From Thermohalobaculum sp039821125 (GTDB lineage: Bacteria; Pseudomonadota; Alphaproteobacteria; Rhodobacterales; Rhodobacteraceae), in NCBI GenBank assembly GCA_039821125.1, contig JBCBOR010000005.1:1-64000 (forward strand): 64,000 nucleotides of DNA, written 5' to 3'. Under the pieces are notes generated by a model that had not been told where the DNA came from, ran no database searches, and worked only from the letters and a program-made list of their open reading frames with translations. Position 1 is the first letter of the stretch. Each line of letters opens with the position of its first letter. Shown piece after piece: positions 24,439-33,334 of this stretch. The position numbers and the translations under genes were made by a program.

Positions 24439-25983
24439 ATGAGCAGAGATGGCGGAATTTTCATAGGTGGTGGTGGCAAGAACTATGCGAGTCCTCAGAA
24501 CGTGCTGCTGAAATACGGAAACCGCCACGGGTTGATTGCAGGCGCAACGGGAACCGGGAAAACCGTCACCTTGCAAATCCTTGCTGAGAGCTTCTCGAAT
24601 GCAGGCGTGCCAGTCTTTTTCGCGGATGTGAAAGGCGATTTGTCTGGCTTGGCGCAGGCCGGATCTCACGCGCACAAGCTGCATGACAAACTGGTCGCCC
24701 GCGCAGAGCAGATTGGCTTTAGTGATTACGATTACTCAGCTTTCCCTGTTACATTCTGGGACGTTTTCGGTCAGCAGGGCCACCCCGTTCGCACGACGAT
24801 CAGTGAAATGGGTCCAGTGTTGCTGGCACGTTTGCTCGAACTCAATGAAACGCAGGAAGGTGTTCTGAACGTCGCCTTTCGCGTTGCTGAAGAGGAAGGG
24901 CTCGCGCTGCTGGATCTTGCGGATCTCCGGGCGATGCTGGTGAATACCGGAGAGCGATCAAAAGAACTGTCGCTGCGCTATGGCAATGTCTCAGCCGCAT
25001 CGATTGGAGCGATCCAGCGCCGCTTGCTCGTTCTGGAAAATCAGGGGGCGGAGGGTTTTTTCGGCGAACCCGCGCTGCGTCTTTCCGACATGATTGCGAC
25101 AGCGCCGGGCGGGCAGGGGCGAATCAACATCCTTGCGGCCGACAAACTTATGCAGGCGCCCCGCCTATACGCGACACTGCTGCTCTGGTTGCTGAGCGAG
25201 CTCTTCGAACAGCTGCCAGAAGTGGGTGATCCGGACAAACCGGCCTTCGTCTTTTTCTTCGACGAGGCGCACCTGCTGTTCGAGGACGCTCCGAAAGCTC
25301 TGATCGACAAGGTGGAGCAGGTCGCCCGTCTCATTCGGTCGAAGGGTGTTGGCGTCTACTTTGTCACGCAAAGCCCGACAGATGTACCGGACGACATTCT
25401 GGGGCAGCTGGGCAACCGGGTGCAGCACGCGTTGCGCGCCTACACACCGCGAGATCGCAAAGCGCTGAAAGCCGCCGCGGCAACCTTTCGTCAGAACAAG
25501 TCTTTCGATACGGAGAAGGCAATCTTGGAGGTGGGCGTCGGTGAAGCACTGGTGTCGTGCTTGCAAGCCAAAGGCGTGCCAGCGATGGTGCAGCGTACGC
25601 TGATCCGACCTCCATCCAGCAGGCTCGGGCCGTGTGATGCTCTGACACGCGCCAATGCGATTGCGAAGTCACCCGTTGCGGGGCTCTATGATGTCGAGGT
25701 TGACCGCGAGAGCGCATACGAGATGCTGGCCGCCCGCGCCGCACGTTTGGCCGAAGACGATCCAGAGGTTGATGCGGACGAGCTTGGCTCGGCCAAACGG
25801 TTCGGCGGTCGCTACAGCCGGGGGAAGCGCTACAACCCCAAGAAGGCGGCAAAGAGGGCGGCGAACCGGTCTCGCCGGTCCGACACGATGTTCGAGGCTG
25901 TGGCCAAGTCCACCTTGCGCTCAGCAGGATCGCAGCTCGGCCGAACCGTTGTTCGCTCTCTCATTCGGGGACTGTTCCGATAG
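24439..25983 (+). CDS. HerA/YjgR-type ATPase (DUF853, helicase HerA-like)
   Basis: 514 residues from ATG 24439. Walker A GATGTGKT is at about 35-42, the Walker B segment is FVFFFDEAHLLFED, and QSPTDVPDDILGQLGNRVQHALRAYTPRD is the conserved text of the DUF853 group. The C-terminus is basic (RGKRYNPKKAAKRAANRSRR). These are FtsK/HerA-superfamily hexameric ATPases presumed to act on DNA. Unlike archaeal HerA, there is no NurA nuclease gene beside it, and the YjgR group is usually found alone. It stands as a single gene with its own terminator. The precise cellular role is unknown. Confidence 0.9.
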   Translation: MSRDGGIFIGGGGKNYASPQNVLLKYGNRHGLIAGATGTGKTVTLQILAESFSNAGVPVFFADVKGDLSGLAQAGSHAHKLHDKLVARAEQIGFSDYDYSAFPVTFWDVFGQQGHPVRTTISEMGPVLLARLLELNETQEGVLNVAFRVAEEEGLALLDLADLRAMLVNTGERSKELSLRYGNVSAASIGAIQRRLLVLENQGAEGFFGEPALRLSDMIATAPGGQGRINILAADKLMQAPRLYATLLLWLLSELFEQLPEVGDPDKPAFVFFFDEAHLLFEDAPKALIDKVEQVARLIRSKGVGVYFVTQSPTDVPDDILGQLGNRVQHALRAYTPRDRKALKAAAATFRQNKSFDTEKAILEVGVGEALVSCLQAKGVPAMVQRTLIRPPSSRLGPCDALTRANAIAKSPVAGLYDVEVDRESAYEMLAARAARLAEDDPEVDADELGSAKRFGGRYSRGKRYNPKKAAKRAANRSRRSDTMFEAVAKSTLRSAGSQLGRTVVRSLIRGLFR

Positions 25984-26032
25984 TGCAGCGCGGTTCGGCA
26001 CATTCGATCCAAAGACGCATCAAACTCCTGAC

Positions 26033-26078
26033 AAACTCGGCGCAGATTTGCGGCGAGTTTGAGAATTTTTAGATTTTA
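26033..26078 (+). terminator. Intrinsic terminator after the HerA-like gene
   Basis: AAACTCGGCGC (26033-26043), loop AGATTT, GCGGCGAGTTT (26050-26060): an 11-bp stem with one mismatch, followed by the T-rich stretch ATTTTTAGATTTT. Confidence 0.75.
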
Positions 26079-26204
26079 TCAAGATTTTTGACCGATTTTC
26101 CAACATCTGACCAGAAATGAGAACGGTCGTAGGCAGCGGCGTGGAACAGATCTCCGCCGCTCTGTGCAGAACGCATCCTCGTCATTCAACGAAAGAGGAC
26201 AGCG

Positions 26205-27521
26205 ATGTCTGTGCTGACACGAATTCGGGAAAAAGTGATGTCCACGACTGCGCGGATCGGCCAGCGCGCTTTGGGCTTTCGGCGCAACACCGTTGGTGGT
26301 GTGGCTGCGACGGTGGCGATCCTAAGCCCGGCCTTGATCGGCGGCATTGGTCTCGGTGGTGAGGCCGGGTACTGGTATCTGACCCAGCGAAAGGTTCAGA
26401 ACGCCGCCGATGTGATGGCTCATGGTGCTGCAAAACGGCTGACCATTGGCGCGGATCAGGCAGGTCTTGAGGCTATTGCGCTGTATCTCGCCGAGCAGGC
26501 ACAGATCCCGCCAACAGCCGCGAACATCGAGGTGAACCGCCCGCCTGTCACAGGCGGCTTCATCGAGGACAACAATGCTGTGGAGATTATCGTGACCGAG
26601 ACGGTCCCGCGTCTCTTCTCGGCCATGTATTCGAACGATCCGGTTCCCATTCAGGCTCGCGCAGTCGCCACTGCCCGCAGCCCCGGTCGTGGTTGCGTTC
26701 TGGCGCTTTCCGAGACCGAGGACAATGCGATCACGATCAGTGGGACCGCTGCGATAAACCTCGTCAATTGCGAGATGATCTCGAACGGTCCAAACACGTC
26801 CGTCAATTCAGGCGGCGCCTCTTTGACGCTGTCTGCGGCATGTGTTCGGACTGCCGGGTCGGCTGACCTCCCGGCCCTGGCTTTGCTGGACTGTGGCACA
26901 GCGGTCGAGAATGCGAATCCGACAACGGACCCGTTCGCGGCCGTTCCGGAACCGTCGGCGGTTGGCGCCTGTCACGACAGTGCGGTCGGTGACAATCTCC
27001 AGCCAACAGTTGTGACACCGTTTGAAAGTCATCCTTCAGGGTTGCCGTCGATCCGCTACTGCAATGGCCTCAACATTACGGGCAACGTCGCGCTCTCGCC
27101 CGGGCTATACATCATTGAAGGCGGTGACCTTCGGATCAATGCGAACGCCGTCGTCACCGGCGCAGGCGTGATCTTCTACATGCGTGACGGGGTCGAAGCG
27201 CGCTTCAATGGCACGGCGACCCTGAATCTCAGCCCGCCAGCATTTGGCCCCTACGCCGGAATGCTTCTCTTCAGCAGCCGCGATGCGACAGATGAGCGGC
27301 ACAGGATCAATGGAAACTTCGCTTCGATCATGGACGGAGCGTTCTATGCACCATCGTCGCACATCGAGTTTACGGGGTCTGCGACGACATCTTTTGTCGG
27401 CTGCACGCAGATCATCGGCGATACCATCGACTTCGCAGGCGACTTGTCGATGTTCTTGCACTGCCTCTTCCCACCGGCCGAGACCATCGAGGTCGCAGGA
27501 ACTGCACAGATCGTCGAGTAG
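26205..27521 (+). CDS. TadG-like pilus assembly/surface protein (orphan)
   Basis: 438 residues. The N-terminal part has the TadE/TadG-type anchor: basic RIGQRALGFRRNTVGGVA, a hydrophobic helix (about 33-55) and GGEAGYWYLTQRKVQNAADV, the conserved pattern of Flp-pilus Tad pseudopilin-like proteins. The remainder (about 150-430) is exported, rich in Ala, Asn, Thr and Gly, with cysteines and repeated short strands (GLYIIEGGDLRINANAVVTG), which suggests a parallel beta-helix or similar. No other tad, flp or cpa gene is in this window. It may belong to a remote Tad system or be a stand-alone surface protein. Confidence 0.8.
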   Translation: MSVLTRIREKVMSTTARIGQRALGFRRNTVGGVAATVAILSPALIGGIGLGGEAGYWYLTQRKVQNAADVMAHGAAKRLTIGADQAGLEAIALYLAEQAQIPPTAANIEVNRPPVTGGFIEDNNAVEIIVTETVPRLFSAMYSNDPVPIQARAVATARSPGRGCVLALSETEDNAITISGTAAINLVNCEMISNGPNTSVNSGGASLTLSAACVRTAGSADLPALALLDCGTAVENANPTTDPFAAVPEPSAVGACHDSAVGDNLQPTVVTPFESHPSGLPSIRYCNGLNITGNVALSPGLYIIEGGDLRINANAVVTGAGVIFYMRDGVEARFNGTATLNLSPPAFGPYAGMLLFSSRDATDERHRINGNFASIMDGAFYAPSSHIEFTGSATTSFVGCTQIIGDTIDFAGDLSMFLHCLFPPAETIEVAGTAQIVE

Positions 27522-27534
27522 TCAAAGGTCCAGG

Positions 27535-27558
27535 CCAGGCGCAGCAAACTGCGCCTGG
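27535..27558. terminator. Hairpin between convergent TadG-like and Anbu genes
   Basis: CCAGGCGCAG (27535-27544), loop CAAA, CTGCGCCTGG (27549-27558): a perfect 10-bp stem in the 57-bp gap between two convergent genes. It could serve both strands; U tracts are lacking. Confidence 0.6.
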
Positions 27559-27578
27559 AAGCGTTCCTCGCGGGACGG

Positions 27579-28316
27579 TCAGATCGCCACTTGCGGCACA
27601 GCCTGAAATCCTGCCCGCAGCGCATCCGACCACCCGGTCGAGATCGCCTGCCAGTCCTGATCTTCCATCTCGATCCGGCGGTTGACGGACACCTGATACT
27701 CATTGGGCCGGATCACGACGAGGTCGAGCGGCATCCCGACGGACAGATTCGATCTGAGTGTGGAGTCCATCGACACGCATACGGCCTTCAAGGCTTCGGA
27801 AAGCGGCGTGTCTGGTGTGATCACCCGATCCAGGATCGGTTTGCCGTATTTATGCTCGCCAATCTGGAAGAACGGCGTATCCGGTGTCGCCTCGATGAAG
27901 TTCCCGGCGGAGTAGATCATGAACAGGCGGTGTGACCCGCCCGCGCGCTGGCCTGCCACCAGGACCGTCGCATCTGCACCAACCCCTTGATTCATAAGGG
28001 GAATACGATGTCGGTCCTGCATCTCTCGCATATGCTCCGCCACGATTTGGGCAGCCCGAAAGAGCGTGTCACAGTTCAGGATCGTCTCGACGCTTGCGCC
28101 TTCATTGGCCTTTTTGATGTTTGCGTCGATCCGGGTCAGGATGCCTTGCGTGATCGAGAGATTGCCCGCGGTCATCAGGCAGATCGCACGCTCGCCGGGG
28201 TTCTCCCACACAAAGCTCTTGCGATAGCGCGAGACATTGTCGACGCCGGCATTCGTCCGAGTGTCTGCCAACAGAACGAGACCGGCCTCGATCCTAAGTC
28301 CAACACAATAGGTCAT
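27579..28316 (-). CDS. Proteasome-type protease of the Anbu family
   Basis: 245 residues from ATG 28316. The mature N-terminus would be Thr2 in MTYCVGLRIEAGLVLLADTRTNAG, matching the Ntn-hydrolase opening of Anbu (ancestral beta subunit) proteins, which form self-compartmentalised rings related to HslV and the 20S proteasome. YRKSFVWENPGERAICLMTAGNLS, VGADATVLVAGQ and SMDSTLRSNLSVGMPLDL are family-typical. The longer open frame to 28412 overlaps smc and has no family match. In most genomes anbu sits with alpha-E, ATP-grasp and transglutaminase-like genes; here it follows smc by 37 bp and those partners are missing. The protease substrate is unknown. Confidence 0.9.
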   Translation of the reverse strand: MTYCVGLRIEAGLVLLADTRTNAGVDNVSRYRKSFVWENPGERAICLMTAGNLSITQGILTRIDANIKKANEGASVETILNCDTLFRAAQIVAEHMREMQDRHRIPLMNQGVGADATVLVAGQRAGGSHRLFMIYSAGNFIEATPDTPFFQIGEHKYGKPILDRVITPDTPLSEALKAVCVSMDSTLRSNLSVGMPLDLVVIRPNEYQVSVNRRIEMEDQDWQAISTGWSDALRAGFQAVPQVAI

Positions 28317-28353
28317 CTCGTCCTGAGCCCCCGACATAAATCCAATCATTTGG

Positions 28354-31300
28354 TCAGGCATCCACCATCTCCGCGGCACGCGCCAGGTCAACCGAAACCA
28401 ATTGACTGACACCTCGTTCCACCATGGTCACACCAAACAGCCTATCCATGCGGCTCATGGTGATCGCATGGTGCGTGATGATCAGAAATCGCGTCTCGGT
28501 CAGACGCCGCATTTCGTCCAGTAGATCGCAGAACCGCGTGACGTTCGAATCATCCAGCGGTGCATCGACCTCATCCAGCACACAGATCGGCGCTGGATTA
28601 GACAGAAAAACAGCAAAGATAAGGCTAAGAGCCGTTAGGGTTTGTTCACCGCCGGACAGAAGCGACAGCGTCGAGAGCTTTTTGCCCGGAGGCTGGCACA
28701 TGATCTCAAGCCCGGCATCGAGCGGATCGTCCGATTCGACCATGACCAAACGGGCTTCCCCCCCGCCGAAAAGGTGGGTGAATAGGGTCGAGAAACGCTT
28801 GTTCACGGTCTCGAACGCGGCCAGCAGGCGTTCGCGTCCCTCGCGGTTCAATTCTGCGATGCCCTTGCGCAGCTTGGTGATGGCCTGATCGAGATCGGCT
28901 TTCTCGGTCTCGATCTTGTCGCGCTCGGTCCGGATCTCCTCGGCGTCCTCTTCGGCGCGCAGGTTGACTGCCCCGAGCGCATCGCGCTGACGGCGCAGCT
29001 TCGTGACATCCGCATCGACCGCATCGAGAGCGGGCAGGGTCGTCGGATCGGCCTCCAGCGTCTCCAGCAGCGCGTCAGGTTCGATGTTCAAATCCGAGCG
29101 GATCTCCTCAGCCGCCTCCGCAGCGCGTTCGGCGAGCCCTTCGAGGACCGCCTCCAACCGAGCGCGGTCCTCCCGTTGGGTGGAAGCCGCGCGTTCCGCC
29201 GCCCGCTCCGCTTCCTCCGCCTGACGGAGGGCGGCCTCCGCTTCGGCGAGCGCGTCAGCCGCAGCCTTGCGCCGGGTCTCGGCGGCATCGATCTCATCCG
29301 AGAGTGTGCCCTTCCGGTCCGACAATTCGTCCGGCACAGCTTCAATCTCGGCCTTGCGCGCCTTCGCCTCTTCGCCGCGTTGGGTGAGTTCTTCGATCCG
29401 ATCGGCTGCGTTGGTCTTGCGATCTTCCCAGATCGCCAGTTCCCGTCGCGCATCGCCCAGTCGTTTCTCGCGCGCCGACCCTACACGGCGCAGATCGTCG
29501 GCGTCACCGCGGGCCGACAGCATCGCGGTACGGGCAAGATCAACCTCACCGCGTTGCACTTCGACCGCACGGCGGGCCTCGGCGACATCGTCGATTTCGG
29601 CCAAGGCTGCCTCGGCATCCGCTGCCGCGGTCAGAGCGTCCGCGTGCTCCGTGCGCCGCCCCTCCAGAGCATCGGTCTGGCCGTTGAGCTTTGACCGAAG
29701 GCGAGCCGTTTCTCCCTCGATCCGATTGACCTCGCGTGCGGCATCACTGACCGCTTGGTCGGCACTGCGACGAGCGGTCCGCGCATCGGCTTCTGCTGCG
29801 CCTGCTCGATCGAGCGCCGCCCGCGCTGTGCCCTGCATATCGGCGGCCTTCGTACGCAACGCCTCTGCCTTGTCCAGTGCCTCCTTCAGCCGGGACAGCC
29901 GGTTGCGCTGCTGCAGACGCAGGCCTGCTGCCGTGGGAGCATCTCCTGCGCGTACGCGGAACCCGTCCCACCGCCAGAGGTCGCCTTCCCGGCTCACCAG
30001 CCGTTGACCAGGCGCAAGCGCGTCCTGCAAGGCGTCGCCGGCTCTTGCTTCGACCACCCCGATTTGGGACAGGCGCCGCGCCAGCAGATCAGGTCCTGTA
30101 ACCGAACCGGTGATGGGCTGCGTTCCCTCTGGCAGCGTCGGCGACGCGTCATAGGGCGACAGAGTTGTCCATCCCGATCCGGCAGCGGGGTCGGCCTCAT
30201 CGGCGCTCAAGTCATCACCAAGGGCGGCCCCAAGCGCTGCCTCGTATCCCGGTGCAACGGTCAGCCGGTCGATCAATGCGTTGCCATCGCCCGCATCGCG
30301 TGCCAGCAGGCGCTCCAAACCCTGGACCTCGGCTTGCAGCGCGCTGCGTTCGCCCTCCGCATCGGCCAGTGCGGCGCGCGCCTGTCCTTCGTTTTCCTGG
30401 GCTTCGGCGCGTGCGGCCTCGGCGTCGGTCAACGCGATTTCCGCCGCTTCCGATGCTGCGCGGGCGTCCGCTTCCGCTTTCACGAGGTCTTCGTGCTGGG
30501 TCTCGACCGCCGACAAGGCCTCTGAGATATCGGCAATCGCGGCTTCGGCTGTCTCCATGCCGTCCGACAACCGGGCAACAGTCGTGCGCGACTCCTGCAG
30601 CCGTCGCTCTGCGGCGCTGGTGCGTGCTGCGAGCCGTGCGGCCTCCTCGGTCAACCGATCGAGCTTCGTTTCCTGCTCTGACAGCGCCGCCCCTGCCGCA
30701 CGCGCCGCCTCGGCGGCTTGGTCGAGGGCGTCCTGCTGACCCTCCTGCGCGTCGATCAGGCCGGCGATCTCGGTCGTCAGCCCATCGATTGCTCCAACGG
30801 CATCGCGGCTCAGCGTCTCCTCGCGCTCGACATCGATGGCAAGCTGCCGGATACGCGCTGTCAGTGTATCGATCTCGGCCTTGGCGCGTTCTTCGCGCTC
30901 GCCGATCTGATCGCGTTCAATAGTCAACCGTTGCAGCACGGCGCTTGCAATCGTCTCTTCTTCGCGCTTTGGCGGCAGAGCGGCATCGGTCTCCGTTCGC
31001 GTCTTCTGAGCCGCCAGAACCGCCGCTTCAGCTTGTGCAGCGGACCGGGTCGCGTCGATCAGCCGGGCCTCTGCCGCGGTGCGTTCATCCTCTGCTGTTC
31101 GCCAGCGGATATAGGCCAGCACCGCTTCGCTTCGGCGCAGCTCCTCCGAGATCCGCCGGTACCGCCGCGCCTGCGAAGCCTGTCGCTCCAGCGACCCCAA
31201 CCTTTGACGTAGCTGGTCCAGCACATCGTCGACCCGGGCGAGGTTCGTCTCGGTTCCGCGCAGTTTCAACTCCGCCTCATGGCGGCGTTGATAAAGTCCC

Positions 31301-31824
31301 GAAATGCCTGCGGCTTCTTCCAATATCCGTCGCCGCGCCTTGGGCTTGGCGTTGATCAATTCCGAAATCTGACCCTGCCGAACCAGCGCCGGCGAATGCG
31401 CCCCCGTCGACGCGTCCGCGAACAGCATCTGGACGTCGCGGGCACGAACATCCCGACCGTTGATCTTGTAGGCCGAGCCGATATCGCGGGTAATGCGGCG
31501 CGAAATCTCCAGCCGGTCATCATGATTGAACTCGGCAGGAGCCAGGCGATCCGAATTGTCGATAACAAGCTCGACGGTGGCCGATGACCGGGTCGGTCGC
31601 TGGTCTGTTCCGGCGAAGATCACATCTTCCATGCCGTCGCCGCGCATCTGCTTGGCGCGGTTCTCGCCCATGATCCAGCGCAACGCTTCCAGCAAGTTAG
31701 ACTTGCCACAGCCGTTCGGGCCAACCACGCCGGTGAGCCCCGTCGAGATTACCAGATCCGTCGGATCTACGAAGGATTTGAACCCGTTGAGTTTGAGGCG
31801 CGTGAACTGCACCGACGATCCCAC
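28354..31824 (-). CDS. smc: Chromosome segregation protein SMC
   Basis: 1156 residues. N-terminal ATPase half with LKLNGFKSFVDPT and Walker A GPNGCGKS at about 35-42; a long coiled coil rich in Ala/Glu/Arg; a hinge near 510-620; a second coil; and a C-terminal half with signature LSGGEQTLTALSLIF and Walker B ICVLDEVDAPLDD. This is the standard bacterial condensin core that loads at parS and compacts the chromosome. GTG 31824 opens the frame; GTG 31812 (MQFTRLKLNGF) would fit the usual SMC start even better. Several long antisense frames across the coil are by-products of its Ala/Glu-rich codons. scpA and scpB are not in this window. Confidence 0.97.
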   Translation of the reverse strand: MGSSVQFTRLKLNGFKSFVDPTDLVISTGLTGVVGPNGCGKSNLLEALRWIMGENRAKQMRGDGMEDVIFAGTDQRPTRSSATVELVIDNSDRLAPAEFNHDDRLEISRRITRDIGSAYKINGRDVRARDVQMLFADASTGAHSPALVRQGQISELINAKPKARRRILEEAAGISGLYQRRHEAELKLRGTETNLARVDDVLDQLRQRLGSLERQASQARRYRRISEELRRSEAVLAYIRWRTAEDERTAAEARLIDATRSAAQAEAAVLAAQKTRTETDAALPPKREEETIASAVLQRLTIERDQIGEREERAKAEIDTLTARIRQLAIDVEREETLSRDAVGAIDGLTTEIAGLIDAQEGQQDALDQAAEAARAAGAALSEQETKLDRLTEEAARLAARTSAAERRLQESRTTVARLSDGMETAEAAIADISEALSAVETQHEDLVKAEADARAASEAAEIALTDAEAARAEAQENEGQARAALADAEGERSALQAEVQGLERLLARDAGDGNALIDRLTVAPGYEAALGAALGDDLSADEADPAAGSGWTTLSPYDASPTLPEGTQPITGSVTGPDLLARRLSQIGVVEARAGDALQDALAPGQRLVSREGDLWRWDGFRVRAGDAPTAAGLRLQQRNRLSRLKEALDKAEALRTKAADMQGTARAALDRAGAAEADARTARRSADQAVSDAAREVNRIEGETARLRSKLNGQTDALEGRRTEHADALTAAADAEAALAEIDDVAEARRAVEVQRGEVDLARTAMLSARGDADDLRRVGSAREKRLGDARRELAIWEDRKTNAADRIEELTQRGEEAKARKAEIEAVPDELSDRKGTLSDEIDAAETRRKAAADALAEAEAALRQAEEAERAAERAASTQREDRARLEAVLEGLAERAAEAAEEIRSDLNIEPDALLETLEADPTTLPALDAVDADVTKLRRQRDALGAVNLRAEEDAEEIRTERDKIETEKADLDQAITKLRKGIAELNREGRERLLAAFETVNKRFSTLFTHLFGGGEARLVMVESDDPLDAGLEIMCQPPGKKLSTLSLLSGGEQTLTALSLIFAVFLSNPAPICVLDEVDAPLDDSNVTRFCDLLDEMRRLTETRFLIITHHAITMSRMDRLFGVTMVERGVSQLVSVDLARAAEMVDA

Positions 31825-31942
31825 TGCTGTGTCAGAGACCGAGAGTTGACGGCGTCACGCGATTCCTGTCAACGCCACCTGGTGTCTATCTGGTAGTTAT
31901 CCACAGAATATGGACCAGATGTTGTGCCGACGGCGCAGGAGG

Positions 31943-32557
31943 CTAAGCCTCCAGCGCTTCATCGATCAGCTTGGCGAAATCCTCGAAACCCATGTTTCCA
32001 GCGTGCGATTCCCCGTTGATGATGAAGGTGGGGGTCGAGCGCACTTCGTGTTCGCCTGCGTTGGCCTGGTAATTCGAGATCAGCGTCTCGGCAAATGCCC
32101 GGTCCGACAGACATTCCGTCAACTGGTTGGTTGACAGACCTGCACGCTTGCCGATCTGCTGGATCGCGTGGCCAATATCGGGCGCCCGCGTCCAGGCGTT
32201 CTGTGTCGCGAGGAAGCGATCCACCATCGGGTAGAAGCCACGCTCACCGCCGCAGCGGGCGGTCATCGATGCCCAGAGACCGTACTGGTCGAAATAGACC
32301 TCGCGCAGGATGAACTTGATCTTGCCGGTGTCCACATAGGCTTCTTTGACCTGGGGCCAGGTGTTGATGTGGAACGCCGCGCAGTGGGGGCAGGTGAACG
32401 AGGCGTACTCGTACACCGTCACTGCGGCGTCGAGATTGCCCATGACGATGTCGCCTGTGAACCGCGATGCATCCTGAGCGAAGGCCTGAGGTCCGACTGC
32501 GGTGGTCGCGGCGAGGCCACCAAGAACACCCCTGCGGGTAATCGGAAATTTCATCAT
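31943..32557 (-). CDS. DsbA-family thiol:disulfide oxidoreductase
   Basis: 204 residues from ATG 32557 (or the next ATG at 32554). The signal ITRRGVLGGLAATTAVGPQAFAQ carries twin arginines. The thioredoxin fold shows VYEYASFTCPHCAAFH with the catalytic pair Cys56 and Cys59 (C-P-H-C as in DsbA), and STPTFIINGE with the cis-proline. DsbA members introduce disulfides into periplasmic proteins. The spacing and size fit the BdbD/ScsC-like single-domain group. It follows a DciA-like gene on the same strand and precedes smc, a syntenic arrangement seen in Rhodobacteraceae. Confidence 0.92.
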   Translation of the reverse strand: MMKFPITRRGVLGGLAATTAVGPQAFAQDASRFTGDIVMGNLDAAVTVYEYASFTCPHCAAFHINTWPQVKEAYVDTGKIKFILREVYFDQYGLWASMTARCGGERGFYPMVDRFLATQNAWTRAPDIGHAIQQIGKRAGLSTNQLTECLSDRAFAETLISNYQANAGEHEVRSTPTFIINGESHAGNMGFEDFAKLIDEALEA

Positions 32558-32603
32558 CTCGGTCCTTATGCAGTGCGCCGGGTGCAGTGCCCGGCACCAT
32601 CCT

Positions 32604-33209
32604 TTATCTCGTGGTCGGTTGGTTTCTTTCGGTCTTCCGCGAGCGCGCGAGCACATGGGAGCCCATTCGGGTCAGCGCGGCGCGCAGATCAGGCGATGCG
32701 ATGCCAGCCGCCAGCTCCTCGGCGCGAGATATGTCGTCGGCGTCGGGCGTGGCGTCGGCGTGGGAAGCACCCGATTGCGTCCCCGTTTGGTGCGGCGCGC
32801 CCTTCCCGGCGAAGCGGGCAGGCTCTTCCGCAAAGCCGCTGGGCGCTGCGGCCATGCCTGTGCTTTGCGTTACCTTCAGGCGCGTGATTGCGCGGTAGCC
32901 GTAGAACTGGTTGATCCGCTCAAGAATGCGCGGCGCCTGATGCTCGACTTCCGGTGCCCTGCCACTGTCAGTCTGCACCATCAGGGTCGCGCCCATCGTG
33001 CGGTTGGCGCCGTAGCGGATTTTCACAGGCTGGCAGAGGCTTCCATAGGCGGCACCAGCAATCTCTGGCCAGCGCAGAAGGATATCAGGCTCGGCGAAAC
33101 CCTGTTTGCTCGCAACGGTGTCCAAAGCACCACGCGCCTCGGCCGACGCCTTGGCAAAACCACGGCGGCGCATCTTGCGTTTTTTCTCTGTTGTTGCCTT
33201 GGCTGCCAT
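32604..33209 (-). CDS. DUF721 (DciA-like) protein
   Basis: 201 residues from ATG 33209, with GGGAAAG upstream; a further in-frame ATG at 33242 lacks a good ribosome site. The start is very basic (MAAKATTEKKRKMRRRGF). The DUF721 core covers about 20-120 (LDTVASKQGFAEPDILLRWPEIAG, LERINQFYGYRAITRLKV), followed by a low-complexity tail and a basic end. DUF721 proteins include DciA, the helicase operator that helps load DnaB in bacteria lacking DnaC. It is divergent from mutY and 46 bp upstream of the DsbA-like gene. A replication role is inferred from the family. Confidence 0.85.
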   Translation of the reverse strand: MAAKATTEKKRKMRRRGFAKASAEARGALDTVASKQGFAEPDILLRWPEIAGAAYGSLCQPVKIRYGANRTMGATLMVQTDSGRAPEVEHQAPRILERINQFYGYRAITRLKVTQSTGMAAAPSGFAEEPARFAGKGAPHQTGTQSGASHADATPDADDISRAEELAAGIASPDLRAALTRMGSHVLARSRKTERNQPTTR

Positions 33210-33334
33210 CTTTCCCGTCGTGACCGTTCCTTGGTACGTCATCTCGACACATGTCCGGCGCACTCGGCACCGAGAGTTCCACGCTATATGTACCACGTTG
33301 ATCTGAAAAGGTAGCACCGGTTGGGATAACAACA

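Noticed and set aside
29176..30923. Several long plus-strand frames (up to 256 codons) opposite smc
   Set aside because: They are antisense by-products of the Ala/Glu/Arg-rich coiled-coil codons and have arginine- and serine-rich low-complexity products.
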